From positions 1 to 15,141 of the forward strand of contig SKJD01000391.1 in NCBI GenBank assembly GCA_007116095.1: a DNA stretch of 15,141 nucleotides, given 5' to 3'. Within the stretch, counting starts at the first letter, position 1; every line of letters starts with the position of its first letter. Positions 1-8,686 of the stretch are shown piece after piece. Under the pieces are notes generated by a model. That model was not told the DNA's origin. It saw only the letters and a program-made list of their open reading frames with translations, and searched no databases. The DNA is from Candidatus Hydrogenedentota bacterium (lineage in GTDB: Bacteria; Hydrogenedentota; Hydrogenedentia; Hydrogenedentales; SCBR16-9). Made by a program: the position numbers and the translations under genes.

Positions 1-112
1 CGTGACCGCTCCGCGGTCGGGCGATGGTAAATCCGTGGGTGATGAACGAATAAAAGGATTTAACAAGCCACGCATGATATGTTGGCGCATGGGCGTGCCG
101 TTACGTCAATGT

Positions 113-141
113 ACTGGATGCCTGCCTGCGCAGGCATGACG
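113..141 (+). repeat. Dispersed stem-loop repeat, copy 1
   Basis: The copy reads actgg, then a 20-base imperfect palindrome at 118-137 (8-bp arms ATGCCTGC and GCAGGCAT around the loop CTGC), then gacg. It matches copies 3 and 4 except at one paired position of the stem, where G-C replaces T-A. After gacg the flank differs from the other copies. This is the general shape of REP-like or dRS3-like small palindromic repeats in proteobacteria, but I cannot assign it to a named family. Confidence 0.85.
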
Positions 142-189
142 GTGGTGGGGTCGCATGGCGGCGGACGTGTTGCTAACCCAGCAATGCAG

Positions 190-210
190 GGGCGAACCTT
201 GTGTTCGCCC
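190..210. repeat. Perfect hairpin, GGGCGAAC type
   Basis: The arms GGGCGAAC (190-197) and GTTCGCCC (203-210) pair perfectly over 8 bp around a 5-base loop. The sequence is unrelated to the neighbouring repeat, and only this copy is present in the window. A related shorter stem (GGCGAA/TTCGCC) occurs in the rpsD leader at 6192-6208. It is likely a small interspersed palindromic element. Confidence 0.7.
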
Positions 211-211
211 G

Positions 212-235
212 CGTGGGTGGGGTTTCCCACCCACG
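212..235. repeat. Perfect 10-bp hairpin between repeat copies 1 and 2
   Basis: The arms CGTGGGTGGG (212-221) and CCCACCCACG (226-235) pair perfectly over 10 bp with a GTTT loop. The right arm abuts repeat copy 2 and shares its last two bases. The hairpin follows the previous one by a single base, so two strong stems stand in tandem. Confidence 0.7.
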
Positions 236-262
236 TCATCCCTGCGAAGGCAGGGAACCAGT
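234..262 (-). repeat. Dispersed stem-loop repeat, copy 2 (inverted)
   Basis: Read on the minus strand this is actgg, then a 20-base imperfect palindrome (257 down to 238), then gacg. The stem core is TCCCTGC and GCAGGGA around the loop CTTC. The third stem pair is C-G, where copy 1 has G-C and copies 3 and 4 have T-A. The outermost pair is a T-T mismatch. It is the most diverged of the four copies. Confidence 0.8.
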
Positions 263-355
263 TCGTAGATTTAACATGGGATACCGTTACCAGGCCTTGC
301 GACCATGCGCTACAACATGCTGCTTTATTGCTGTATTGTTATGTTTTCACGTATT

Positions 356-406
356 ACTGGATTCCTGCCTGCGCAGGAATGACGATGTGGGGATTCTCAG
401 GTGTTT
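356..406 (+). repeat. Dispersed stem-loop repeat, copy 3, with conserved 22-bp tail
   Basis: The stem at 361-380 (ATTCCTGC, loop CTGC, GCAGGAAT) is followed by gacg and then a tail to 406. Positions 357-406 are an exact 50-base reverse complement of 15081-15130. The copy lies 35 bp beyond the mfd stop codon. In the direction of mfd transcription it reads tail first, stem second, the same polarity that copy 4 has relative to the RlpA-like gene. Confidence 0.9.
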
Positions 407-440
407 GCAGATAGCATATAGAGAAAGGCGGGAGAACAGC

Positions 441-3400
441 CTAAAATTCGTCGAGTTCGTCTTCGTCCTCGTCGGCGAGGGCTTTGAGGAATTGCTGTGC
501 GAGATTTACGGGGTCGGACCCGTTCAGCCCCAAACTCAGGGCCGGGTCCTTATCTTTCTGCCAGGACGCTTCGAGCTCATTCCCGAATTTCTGGCGCAGC
601 ATGTTCAGGTTATCCTGTTCAAGAAAGCTACTGGACTGGAGGACCACCTGTAAGCGCTCTTGCCCGGCGATGATCAGCTTCACGCCAATCTCTGCGGCCA
701 TGGCCCGGGTGCGCATCACTTCCAGAAGTCGGCGGACAGGATTCGGCGGGCGTCCGAAACGATCCTGGAGTTCGTCCAGCATTTCATCGACTTCTTCCGG
801 GTGCTGAATCGCGGAGATCCGGCGATAGAGGGTCATTTTCTGGGCCGTGGACTCGATGTATGCGTCGGGGATATGGGCGTCCACCGACAGCTCGAAGAGT
901 GGCAGGCTGCGAATACGCAGGGGCTCGCCACGATGTTCGGCCACGGCCTCGGCGATAAGGTCTTTGTAGGTCTCATAGCCCACGGCGGCAATGTTGCCGG
1001 ACTGTTCACCTCCGAGTATATTGCCACAACCGCGAATCTCCAGGTCACGCATGGCGATACGGAATCCCGAACCCAGGGCGGAGAAATCCTCCAGGGCTTG
1101 CAGGCGCAGCATGGCTTCTTCCGACAGCGCCCGGTCCCCGGGGATAAGCAGATAGGCGAAGGCGCGGTGCTTATAGCGCCCGACACGCCCGCGTATCTGG
1201 TACAGCTCGCTCAGCCCGAACATGTCGGCGCGGTCCACGATGATGGTGTTGGCGTTGGGAATGTCGATACCGGAACCGATGATCGTCGTACAGACCAGGA
1301 TATCCAGATCGTGGTTAATGAAAGCGGACATCACCTCTTCAAGCTGGTGACGCGGCATCTGCCCATGCCCCATGCCTATGCGCGCATGCGGGCACAACTT
1401 TTTAACCAACCCCATCACATGCTCAATGGTTTGCACGCGGTTATGCAGGAAGAAAACCTGTCCCTGTCGGGCCAGCTCGCGCTCGATCGCTTCCTTGATC
1501 GTGTTCTCGTCCCAGGACTCGATGCAGGTGTGGATGGGCAGGCGGTCATTGGGCGCAGTGTTAATGGTGCTCATGTCGCGGATGCCGATGAGCGAGAAGT
1601 GCAGGGTCCGGGGGATCGGCGTGGCGGTCATGGTCAACACATCCACCTGGCTGCGCAGTTGCTTCAGGGCTTCCTTGTGCTTGACTCCGAAACGCTGCTC
1701 CTCGTCAATGATGACTAGGCCCAGGTCCTTGAATTGCACGTCCTTCGAGACCAGTCGGTGCGTGCCGACCACAATGTCCACCTCGCCGGACTTCAGGCGC
1801 TCGATGGTTTCACGCAGCTCCTTGGCGGTGCGGAAGCGATTGAGCAGTTCGATACGAATCGGGTAATCCGCCAGGCGCTCGCTCAGGGTGCTGTAGTGCT
1901 GCTGGGTCAGGACGGTAGTCGGAGCAAGGATGGCGACCTGGCGGTGGTCCATCACGGCCTTGAACGCCGCACGCAGGGCCACCTCGGTCTTACCGTAACC
2001 GACATCGCCGCAGAGCAGGCGGTCCATCGGGCGTGGGGATTCCATGTCCCGCTTGACCTCCTCGATGGCGCGCAACTGGTCCGGGGTCTCATCGTACTCG
2101 AAAGCGTCCTCGAACTCATGTTGCCAGTGGGTGTCCGGAGAAAAGGCAAAACCCTGGCGCGCCTCGCGGGCGGCATAGAGCTTCACCAGCTCTTCGGTCA
2201 TGTCCCGGACAGCCTTTTTCACCCGGCTTTTCTTCTTGGCCCAGGTCGCCCCACCAAGGCGGTCCACCTTCGGCACAGCCCCATCGCCACCGGTATATTT
2301 CTGTACCTGATCGATATGCGTCACCGGCACATACATGATATCCCCGCCCGCATACTGCAGGGTCATGAAATCCCCGGCCCGCCCCTCGAAGCGCCGCAGC
2401 CCGGTATATCTGGCGATACCATGATCGGCATGCACGACATAGTCACCGACCTTCAGATCGCTGAACTGGGTAATGGTGACGCCTGCCTCGAAACGGCGAC
2501 GGGTGCGGCGCATGTAATGCCGACCAAACATTTCCCGTTCACTGAGCACGGCCAGTTTGTCGTTGGGCAGGACAAAGCCCGCCTGCATGCGCCCGATCTC
2601 GATGCGCAGGTCAAAGGCGTCGCGCCCGGGACGGTAGCCCTGTTCTTCCAGCAACTCGATCAGGCGACGACGCTCTCCGGTATTTACGCAGTATAGCTGG
2701 ACGGTGTATCCCGCCAAGTCCCACTGCTTTAACTGCTCCCAGAAGTCATCAATGGCGCCGGCCCAGCCACGGATAGACTGTGTCGGACAACGGAAACGAA
2801 TCGCATCCTGCGCTTTGTCCTGGGCGACTTGATACAGGCTTAATCGCAAATAGCGTTGCAGGTGTTGCTTGACGTTGTCCCAGGATTCGTAGTAACGGCT
2901 GCCTTCAATCTGCTCCATGAGCTGCTGCGCCGTATCCTCAATGACCAGGGGTTCATCAAAGACAACGATGGTGTTTTTCGGGAAATAGTTGGTGATGGTG
3001 GCGTGTACCTCCGAAGAGGCGTTTGAAAGCATGGCCTTTTCAGAGCGCGGCAATACATGGATGGCCTCTTCGCGGGCAATACTCCGCTGGGTCTCCGGCT
3101 CGAAGCGGCGAATTGACTCGATCTCATCGCCGAAAAATTCCAGGCGATACGGTAGCTCGCTGGAGATGGGGAAAATATCCAGGATACCGCCGCGTACACT
3201 CATTTCGCCGCGGTCTTCCACCATGACATCACGCTCGTATCCCATCGCCACCAGGCGCTCCAGGAGCGTGTCCATGTCCCAGGCCTCCCCCACTTTCAAG
3301 GAAATGGAGCCGGCGTTCAGGCGCTTACGGTTTACCACCTGTTGCAGCAGTGCCCGCAGGGGCAAGACCGTGTGGATGGGTTCCCCCGCATCCAGGGCCA

Positions 3401-3728
3401 GGGCCAACCGCTTGAGGGTGTTCATACGCTCGGCGACAATATCATCCGCCGGGTTCATGGTGTCGGTGGGTAGCACTTCCCAGGCCGGGAAGAAGGCCGA
3501 TCGGTCTTCACCGGCAAAGGTACAGAGATCGTCGTGGATGGCCTCGGCTTCAATGCGGCCGGAGGAGACGAAAAGGAGGGGATAGCCCATGGCTTCGGCC
3601 AACTGAACGGCCAGCAGCGTCTTGGCCGAACCCCACAAGCCCGTCACTTCGACACCGCCCCGCGGTTGCTTGCGGGCAGCCCCGACGACGTCTTCCAGAA
3701 TGGATAACTTGGGGAATGAGGTGGCCAT
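441..3728 (-). CDS. mfd: Transcription-repair coupling factor Mfd
   Basis: Mfd is the ATP-driven translocase that removes RNA polymerase stalled at DNA damage and recruits UvrA. The protein has 1095 residues, a little under the roughly 1150 of the E. coli enzyme. An N-terminal UvrB-like region comes first; its Walker A-like GSAKT at about residue 33 is degenerate, as expected. The RNA polymerase interaction domain follows ([14 protein letters not shown] near 427). The helicase motor then shows Walker [10 protein letters not shown] (about 573), [12 protein letters not shown] (about 672), TATPIPRT (about 700) and the RIGRVGR-type arginine motif, here RGRVGR. The C-terminus is an acidic tail rich in Asp and Glu. 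An in-frame stop two codons upstream of the ATG fixes the earliest possible start. No strong Shine-Dalgarno is visible. It is last in the series rpsD-purA-mfd, 166 bp after purA. Confidence 0.97.
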   Translation of the reverse strand: MATSFPKLSILEDVVGAARKQPRGGVEVTGLWGSAKTLLAVQLAEAMGYPLLFVSSGRIEAEAIHDDLCTFAGEDRSAFFPAWEVLPTDTMNPADDIVAERMNTLKRLALALDAGEPIHTVLPLRALLQQVVNRKRLNAGSISLKVGEAWDMDTLLERLVAMGYERDVMVEDRGEMSVRGGILDIFPISSELPYRLEFFGDEIESIRRFEPETQRSIAREEAIHVLPRSEKAMLSNASSEVHATITNYFPKNTIVVFDEPLVIEDTAQQLMEQIEGSRYYESWDNVKQHLQRYLRLSLYQVAQDKAQDAIRFRCPTQSIRGWAGAIDDFWEQLKQWDLAGYTVQLYCVNTGERRRLIELLEEQGYRPGRDAFDLRIEIGRMQAGFVLPNDKLAVLSEREMFGRHYMRRTRRRFEAGVTITQFSDLKVGDYVVHADHGIARYTGLRRFEGRAGDFMTLQYAGGDIMYVPVTHIDQVQKYTGGDGAVPKVDRLGGATWAKKKSRVKKAVRDMTEELVKLYAAREARQGFAFSPDTHWQHEFEDAFEYDETPDQLRAIEEVKRDMESPRPMDRLLCGDVGYGKTEVALRAAFKAVMDHRQVAILAPTTVLTQQHYSTLSERLADYPIRIELLNRFRTAKELRETIERLKSGEVDIVVGTHRLVSKDVQFKDLGLVIIDEEQRFGVKHKEALKQLRSQVDVLTMTATPIPRTLHFSLIGIRDMSTINTAPNDRLPIHTCIESWDENTIKEAIERELARQGQVFFLHNRVQTIEHVMGLVKKLCPHARIGMGHGQMPRHQLEEVMSAFINHDLDILVCTTIIGSGIDIPNANTIIVDRADMFGLSELYQIRGRVGRYKHRAFAYLLIPGDRALSEEAMLRLQALEDFSALGSGFRIAMRDLEIRGCGNILGGEQSGNIAAVGYETYKDLIAEAVAEHRGEPLRIRSLPLFELSVDAHIPDAYIESTAQKMTLYRRISAIQHPEEVDEMLDELQDRFGRPPNPVRRLLEVMRTRAMAAEIGVKLIIAGQERLQVVLQSSSFLEQDNLNMLRQKFGNELEASWQKDKDPALSLGLNGSDPVNLAQQFLKALADEDEDELDEF

Positions 3729-3894
3729 ATATCAGGCTAATCGTGACAAATTACTGGTTTTTTATGGATACTGATCAGAAATCACTGCGTAATATACCCA
3801 GGGCAGACCTTGCCCTATTGGACAACGCCTACCCTGGATTTCTTATTCACAGCCTGTTCAAGGTATTGGATCGGTTTTCAGCGCGAACCGCCAA

Positions 3895-5199
3895 TCAATC
3901 CGGAGCGTGGATATCGGCAATGTAGCTGGCGCCACGATCGATAAGGGCTTCGCGCTCGGGTCCCACGGAGACATAGCGGATATGGCAGTCGATAAGGCGT
4001 TCGATTTCCAAGACATAGAGTCGTGCGGCTTCCGGCAACGCCTCAAAATCGCGAACGCCCGTAATGTCTTCTTCCCAACCCGGCATTTCCTCGTAGACCG
4101 GCGTGGCTTTGTCCAACACCGCGTTCAGCGGGAAACGCTCGATGCGCTCACCCTCGAATTCATAAGCCGTCGCTATCTTCAGGGACTTGAGACCGGTCAG
4201 GCTGTCCAGCTTGGTCAGGGCGACTTCTGTCGCGCCCTGCATCGCACAGCCATAGCGCGTGGCGATGGCGTCAAAATGCCCGATGGTGCGCGGGCGTCCC
4301 GTAGCAGCGCCATATTCCTGGGCAATCTCCCGCAATTGACTGGCGTCCTCGTCGTCCATGCGCGTCACAAAAGGACCTTCGCCGACGCAGGTAGAAAATG
4401 CCTTCACCACCGCATAAACCTTGTCCGGCGTATAGCCGAAGAGCCCACCGCCGATGGGCGCGTAGGCCGCTAGCGTGCAGGAGGAGGTGGTATAGGGGTA
4501 GATGCCATAGTTAAGGTCGCGGAGGGTGCCCAGTTGGGCTTCGAAGAGAATCTTCTTGCCCTCTTCTGCGCCCTTTTCCAGCAACGCCGTGGTGTCGCAG
4601 ACCAACGGCTTGATCGTATCGCCGTATTGGGCTACCCAGTCCAGGACTTCATTCAACTGGATGGGATTCTCTTTGCCATAGATACCCGCGGCCTGGATGT
4701 TTTTCCAGGTAACCAGATGCTCCAAGCGTTCCTTCAGGTACTCGGGATGCAGCAATTCACCCAACTGGATCGCTTTCTTGACCGTGCGATCACCATAGGC
4801 CGGGGCGATACCCCGCCGGGTGGAACCGTAGGCCTTGGCGCCCAGGCGCTCTTCTTCCCAGCCGTCTTCCAGCCGATGGAAGGGAAAGCAGATGGTGGCC
4901 CGCTCGGAAATCCGAATATCGGGATCGATTCCCCGTTCCTTGAGTTCGTTCAGCTCTTCAACCAGCCCCTGAAGATCGATCACCATACCGGGTCCAAGAA
5001 TATTCACCACCTTGGGATTGAAAATACCGGAGGGCAAGAGATGGAGTTTGAATTCGCCAAACTCGTTAACCACTGTGTGGCCCGCGTTGTTGCCGCCCTG
5101 AAAGCGCACCACATAATCGGCGTCCTGGGCAAGATAGTCGACCATGCGGCCCTTGCCTTCGTCGCCCCAGTTGGCGCCCACCACAACTTGAATACTCAT
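3895..5199 (-). CDS. purA: Adenylosuccinate synthetase, divergent subfamily
   Basis: PurA joins IMP and aspartate using GTP to make adenylosuccinate, the first committed step to AMP, in the cytoplasm. I chose the ATG at 5199 (434 aa) because it opens with the family start MSIQVVVGANWGDEGKG and has AGGGAGA about 10 bases upstream. The open frame itself extends 19 codons further. Asp13 and His41 match the E. coli catalytic residues in number and context. VGEGPF, GRPRTIG and the TKLDSLTGL guanine-binding motif are present. Two regions depart from the E. coli type. GSTRRGIAPAYGD replaces GTTGRGIGPAYED, with Lys where the dimer-contacting Arg143 falls. FEAQLGTLRD replaces FEGAQGTLLD, removing the Gln224 equivalent. 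I recall this pattern from clostridial PurA. It is probably functional; transfer is possible but unproven. Confidence 0.95.
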   Translation of the reverse strand: MSIQVVVGANWGDEGKGRMVDYLAQDADYVVRFQGGNNAGHTVVNEFGEFKLHLLPSGIFNPKVVNILGPGMVIDLQGLVEELNELKERGIDPDIRISERATICFPFHRLEDGWEEERLGAKAYGSTRRGIAPAYGDRTVKKAIQLGELLHPEYLKERLEHLVTWKNIQAAGIYGKENPIQLNEVLDWVAQYGDTIKPLVCDTTALLEKGAEEGKKILFEAQLGTLRDLNYGIYPYTTSSCTLAAYAPIGGGLFGYTPDKVYAVVKAFSTCVGEGPFVTRMDDEDASQLREIAQEYGAATGRPRTIGHFDAIATRYGCAMQGATEVALTKLDSLTGLKSLKIATAYEFEGERIERFPLNAVLDKATPVYEEMPGWEEDITGVRDFEALPEAARLYVLEIERLIDCHIRYVSVGPEREALIDRGASYIADIHAPD

Positions 5200-5262
5200 G
5201 GTACCGTGATCTCCCTGGGATTGGTCTTGTCGGCTGGCGCCTTTGACAAGACACACAGAAAC

Positions 5263-5288
5263 ATGGCGGACCGGATTCGGCCCGCCAT
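5263..5288 (-). other. Stable hairpin between rpsD and purA
   Basis: On the minus strand ATGGCGGGCCG and CGGTCCGCCAT form an 11-bp stem with one G-T pair and the loop AATC. It lies downstream of the rpsD stop and about 64 bases upstream of the purA start. The bases after it (GTTTCTGTG) are too poor in T for a confident intrinsic terminator. It may be a weak terminator, an mRNA processing or stability element, or part of the purA leader. A second, smaller stem TCGGG/CCCGA lies at 5380-5393, just after rpsD. Confidence 0.4.
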
Positions 5289-5412
5289 AGTATTTATATT
5301 ATTGAATTGCGTCCGGCGCCTGGTATTGCTTGCCCGATCCGTTACGCCGGGTCATAAAAACCCAGCACAACGCCTCTTGTCGGGATACCCCGAACGCTGT
5401 GAGTGATTTCGA

Positions 5413-6021
5413 TTAACGCGAGTAGAAACCGATGACCCCGGCCGTTTCCGCCTTGAACGGAATCGTCTCGGCGTTCGGATGGGCAATCATCTTGCCTTCA
5501 AATGAACGCGGCGCCCGTTCCAGGTACTCCGGCAACGACACTGGCGGATGCTCCACGCCGTCCATGATCATCGGGATGCGGCGGCTGTTTTCGCGAATCG
5601 CAACCACCATACCCGGCTTGACACGGAAGGAGGCAATATCCACCTTTTTACCATCAATTTCGATGTGCCCGTGGTTGACCAATTGGCGCGCCGACGAGAC
5701 CGTGGGGGCATAGCCAAGGCGGTACACAATGCAGTCCAGGCGCGACTCCAGCAGCATCAACAAGTTGGCGCCGGTAACGCCGCCCATGCGCTGTGCTTCT
5801 TTGAAGGTATTGCGCATCTGGCGTTCCATCAGGCCATAATGCATCCGGATTTTTTGTTTTTCAAGCAGTTGCTGTCCATATACGGACTGCTTCCGTCGCA
5901 TATTCTGCCCATGCTGACCTGGCGCATACGGGCGTTTCGACGACGGGCATTTAGCACTGCCCCAAATGCAGGCGCCGAGTCGGCGGCACAGCTTGTGTTT
6001 GGGTCCCAAGTACTTGGCCAT
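5413..6021 (-). CDS. rpsD: 30S ribosomal protein S4
   Basis: S4 binds the 5' domain of 16S rRNA early in assembly of the small subunit. The protein has 202 residues and is full length. Family marks are the N-terminal KLCRRLG, YAPGQHG near residue 35, LLESRLDCIVYRLGYAPT in the S4 RNA-binding fold, QLVNHGHIEIDGKKV, and the C-terminal FYSR. The N-terminus holds His9, Cys12, Cys18 and Cys25, resembling the four-cysteine zinc site of Thermus S4 with His replacing the first Cys; metal binding is my inference. The gene stands apart from the alpha operon genes and has its own promoter and long leader. A purine-rich AGAGAG lies about 8 bases before the ATG. Confidence 0.97.
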   Translation of the reverse strand: MAKYLGPKHKLCRRLGACIWGSAKCPSSKRPYAPGQHGQNMRRKQSVYGQQLLEKQKIRMHYGLMERQMRNTFKEAQRMGGVTGANLLMLLESRLDCIVYRLGYAPTVSSARQLVNHGHIEIDGKKVDIASFRVKPGMVVAIRENSRRIPMIMDGVEHPPVSLPEYLERAPRSFEGKMIAHPNAETIPFKAETAGVIGFYSR

Positions 6022-6055
6022 AAATACGTCTCTCTTTGTCCTTTCGCGTTATACC

Positions 6056-6208
6056 GATGGCCCCGGGGCCATCCTCATTCGCAACGAAAATGTTGGTTTA
6101 TAGCGATGTATACAGAAAAGTGCGGAATAATATGCGGGGTTGACGGGAAATCGCAAGGGCGCTTGCGCTTACATCGCTGCACACCCTCCTGGGCGAACCC
6201 CTTTCGCC
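6056..6208 (-). promoter_or_regulatory. Structured rpsD leader, possible S4 autoregulatory RNA
   Basis: From the promoter at 6274-6303 the rpsD mRNA would carry a leader of about 245 nt. It contains three stems: GGCGAA/TTCGCC (6192-6208), CGCAAG/CTTGCG with loop CGCC (6152-6167), and a perfect 18-bp palindrome built on GATGGCCCC (6056-6073), centred about 43 bases before the start codon. S4 represses its own mRNA through a leader structure in E. coli (alpha operon) and in B. subtilis (rpsD). That this leader does the same is inference; I did not match it to either known structure. Confidence 0.4.
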
Positions 6209-6273
6209 GCTACCACCGAATCATGCAGACTCCGGGACGGAATACACCCCACAATTCAGTGATGGAACACGGA

Positions 6274-6303
6274 ATAATAAACCATTGCCGCCCAGATTGT
6301 CAA
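6274..6303 (-). promoter_or_regulatory. Sigma70-type promoter for rpsD
   Basis: On the minus strand a perfect -35 TTGACA (6303-6298) is followed after 18 bases by the -10 TATTAT (6279-6274), one mismatch from consensus. It lies between the oadB stop and rpsD, points at rpsD, and is the best promoter match I found in the window, fitting a ribosomal protein gene. The expected transcription start is near 6267. Confidence 0.65.
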
Positions 6304-6433
6304 ATCCATTGCGCATCGCAGTGCATCCACACATGCTACAGGGCCGGCAGCGCAACACCACGTTTTCGCGGCATCCTTGGCGACCGACCCCGATAGCAGT
6401 CAATGTCCCTATCGCACGCCAGGTCTGCGCCTA

Positions 6434-7573
6434 TCAGGTGCACATGGCCAGCAACACGCCGGCGGCGACGGCTGAACCAATTACACCGGCCACATTCGGA
6501 CCCATCGCGTGCATTAGCAGCGGGTTGTGGTGGTTGGCTTCCAGTCCTACCTTGTTCACGACACGGGCCGCCATGGGTACGGCGGAAACACCGGCCGCGC
6601 CTATCAACGGATTGATGTTTTCCTTGGTAAAGCGGTTCATCAGCTTGGCCAGCAGGACCCCCGTGGCCGTACCGACGCCGAAGGCCACCAGGCCAAGCAG
6701 CAGGATGCCGACCGTTTCAAAGGTCAGGAATTTGTCCGCCGCAAGCTTGCCGCCAACCGCGAGGCCGAGCAGAATGGTTACGATGTTGATCAGTTCATTC
6801 TGGGCCGTCTTCGAAAGACGCTCGACGACACCGCATTCCTTGAGCAGGTTCCCGAACATCAAGGCGCCGATGAGCGGGGTTGCGGTCGGCAGCAGGACAG
6901 CCCCGATGAGCAGGACCATGATCGGAAAGACGATCTTTTCAACTTTCCGCACATGCCGCAACTGCTGCATCTCGATCTTGCGCTCTTCTTCCGTCGTCAA
7001 CCAGCGCATGATGGGCGGCTGAATGATGGGCACCAGCGCCATATACGAGTAGGCCGCCACGGCAATGGCCCCGAGCAATTCCGGCGCAATGCGGCTGGAC
7101 AGGAAGATGGCGGTCGGACCGTCGGCGCCACCGATGATACCGATGGCCGCGGCGTCCGCGATGCTGAAATTGATCTGCGGCACAAACTCACTGAGCAGCA
7201 ACGCGCCCAGCACGGTGAAAAAGATGCCGAACTGCGCGGCGGCGCCCAGGAAGGCAGTTTTCGGGTTAGCGAGCAGCGGCCCGAAGTCGGTCATGGCCCC
7301 CACGCCCATGAAGATGAGCAAGGGGAAAAGCCCGTTATCCAGCCCCATATGGGCGATGATGCCCAGGAAACCCTGCGCATCATAGTCGCTCATCTGCGCC
7401 AGGGGCACATTCGCCAGAATCCCCCCGAAACCGATGGGCAGCAGGAGCAGCGGCTCGAATTTTTTATGCACCGCCAGCCAGATCAGCAACAGGCCGACGA
7501 GAATCATGATCAAATTAGGCAGGTTGAAATTGTACAACCCGGTGGATTGCCACAGTTCTTCCAAAGTTTCCAC
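6434..7573 (-). CDS. oadB: Na+-translocating decarboxylase beta subunit
   Basis: This is the membrane subunit that decarboxylates carboxybiotin and couples this to sodium export. The 379 residues form a very hydrophobic protein, the size of the shorter MmdB/GcdB-like members rather than the 433-residue Klebsiella OadB. All residues known to matter in Klebsiella are found at matching spacing: Asp203 as Asp151 in [10 protein letters not shown], Tyr229 as Tyr177, Asn373 as Asn321 in NPLIGAAG, Ser382 as Ser330 in GVSAVP, and Asn412 as Asn360 in HAMGPN. The start is GTG at 7573 with AAGGAG about 10 bases upstream; an ATG 8 bases earlier is out of frame. It closes the operon, 86 bp after the TIM-barrel gene. 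The substrate (oxaloacetate, methylmalonyl-CoA or another) cannot be fixed from this subunit. Confidence 0.95.
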   Translation of the reverse strand: METLEELWQSTGLYNFNLPNLIMILVGLLLIWLAVHKKFEPLLLLPIGFGGILANVPLAQMSDYDAQGFLGIIAHMGLDNGLFPLLIFMGVGAMTDFGPLLANPKTAFLGAAAQFGIFFTVLGALLLSEFVPQINFSIADAAAIGIIGGADGPTAIFLSSRIAPELLGAIAVAAYSYMALVPIIQPPIMRWLTTEEERKIEMQQLRHVRKVEKIVFPIMVLLIGAVLLPTATPLIGALMFGNLLKECGVVERLSKTAQNELINIVTILLGLAVGGKLAADKFLTFETVGILLLGLVAFGVGTATGVLLAKLMNRFTKENINPLIGAAGVSAVPMAARVVNKVGLEANHHNPLLMHAMGPNVAGVIGSAVAAGVLLAMCT

Positions 7574-7659
7574 GAGAACATTTCTCCTTAGTAAAGCGTA
7601 CGCTTGCGATTCGGCTTACGAAAAGCAGGCCCGGTCAGGTACTACGGGGCCGCCACACA

Positions 7660-8634
7660 TCAGGCTTGGCGATCGTCGTAGGCGAAGGCCGCCCGAAGCA
7701 CGTCGAGACTCTTGGGAATGGCGACCCGGGGATCTTCCTGGCCCTCGAACTCAAGAGACACAAAGCCACGGTAGTCCAAGCCCCGCAACATCGAGGCTAC
7801 TCGGTCAAAGTCCGTGTCCATTTCGTACCAGACGCCCCCGCCGTAATAGGTCTTGGCGTGGACATGCACCGTGCCCGGCGCGATTTGCTCGAACTGTTCG
7901 TAGGGGTCTTCGAGAAAGTTGCCGGTATCCAGGGTGAATTGGAACCACGGCGAATCCAGCGCCTCCTTGAGGCGCAACATGCCCTCGGCTGTTCGGGCCA
8001 CCCCCCAGTGATTTTCGAGACCAAGCACCACGCCGCAACGTTCCGCGACAGGCAGCAGCTTCTCGAAACAGCCAACGACCCATTCGAAGGCATCGTCTTC
8101 GGTGTACCCTTCAACGGGCGGCTCGATGCCCCGATTCTTCATCAGTTCGGTGAAGGTTCCGCTGGTCCCCCAACGGCCTGTGTTAACACGGATGGTTGGA
8201 ATCCCAAGCAAGTAAGCGCGCTCAATGCTCTGAATGGCCCGGTCCACATATTCCTGCCGCTCGTCTTCATCCGGGCGCATAAAGCTTTGATGGGTGGACA
8301 TACCACATAGGGGCAGTCCCAGCTCCAGGGCCTTGCGTTTCAGACCACGCAGGTAATCATCGTCCCATCGCTCAAATTGCACTTCCAGCAGCTCGACGCC
8401 GTCGAAGCCCCAATCACTGGCGTATTCCAGGCACTGTTCGATAGCGGGTGCGTCGCCATCATGCCAGCGTACAAAAGAATACGTCGAGACAGCGATCGGA
8501 TTGCTCTCACGGTGGCCGGACCTGCGTTGTTCGGGCTGACCCGCGACATCCGCCGCTACTGCGCCGGAGCCCAGCAACAGGCCTCCGGCCGCACCCGCGC
8601 CATACGTCAAGAAACTCCGGCGGTTTAAGGTCAT
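7660..8634 (-). CDS. Tat-exported xylose isomerase-like TIM-barrel protein
   Basis: This belongs to the AP endonuclease 2 / sugar phosphate isomerase-epimerase superfamily (PF01261 type). I chose the ATG at 8634 (324 aa) over the longer frame because AAAGGAT lies 6 bases upstream and the protein then begins with a Tat signal: MTLNRRSFLTYG, a Gly/Ala/Leu stretch, and an Ala-rich cleavage region near residue 28. Likely metal ligands in the barrel are Glu207 (ENHWG), Asp236 (DTGNF), His257/His259 (VHVHAK) and Glu295 or Glu297 (SLEFEG). The mature enzyme would act outside the cytoplasm, perhaps as a sugar isomerase or epimerase; the substrate is unknown. It begins 52 bp after oadA and ends 86 bp before oadB, so it is probably co-transcribed with the pump. 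Confidence 0.88.
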   Translation of the reverse strand: MTLNRRSFLTYGAGAAGGLLLGSGAVAADVAGQPEQRRSGHRESNPIAVSTYSFVRWHDGDAPAIEQCLEYASDWGFDGVELLEVQFERWDDDYLRGLKRKALELGLPLCGMSTHQSFMRPDEDERQEYVDRAIQSIERAYLLGIPTIRVNTGRWGTSGTFTELMKNRGIEPPVEGYTEDDAFEWVVGCFEKLLPVAERCGVVLGLENHWGVARTAEGMLRLKEALDSPWFQFTLDTGNFLEDPYEQFEQIAPGTVHVHAKTYYGGGVWYEMDTDFDRVASMLRGLDYRGFVSLEFEGQEDPRVAIPKSLDVLRAAFAYDDRQA

Positions 8635-8686
8635 GGTGTTATCCTTTAGCCATTCCGATGGCACAGCGCCAAACCGATGTTTGCCA

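Larger units (their letters stand above)
1..440. other. Gene-free left edge with palindromic repeat island
   Basis: I see no credible gene here. The open frames that cross it translate the repeats and resemble no family. Between 113 and 406 there are at least five palindromic elements: three copies of one stem-loop repeat and two different perfect hairpins. They lie downstream of the mfd stop as mfd is transcribed, so they form its 3' flank. No transposase or other mobility gene is visible. Positions 1-112 and 263-355 show nothing I can name. Confidence 0.7.

Noticed and set aside
113..406. CRISPR array
   Set aside because: The repeats are few, in mixed orientation, unevenly spaced (about 90-120 bp) and internally palindromic; no cas gene is present.
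660..2696. Long plus-strand open frames (352 and 320 codons) opposite mfd
   Set aside because: They are antisense to a complete Mfd with every motor motif, resemble no family, and owe their length to the GC-rich codon use of the real gene.
3798..3837. Alternative stems between purA and mfd (AGGGCA/TGCCCT versus CCAGGG/CCCTGG)
   Set aside because: The two stems exclude each other, as in an attenuator, but they are short, no T-run follows, and there is no leader peptide or known precedent for mfd.
3716..3925. Plus-strand frame of 69 codons between mfd and purA
   Set aside because: It overlaps the ends of both flanking genes on the opposite strand and has no recognisable domain or ribosome binding site.
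6391..6414. Terminator for oadB (CGATAG/CTATCG stem)
   Set aside because: The stem is only 6 bp with a 12-base loop and no T-run follows on the minus strand.
6527..7591. Plus-strand open frame of 354 codons opposite oadB
   Set aside because: It is antisense to OadB, which has all its functional residues. The translation is a His/Gln/Arg/Asp-rich string typical of an antisense of a membrane protein.
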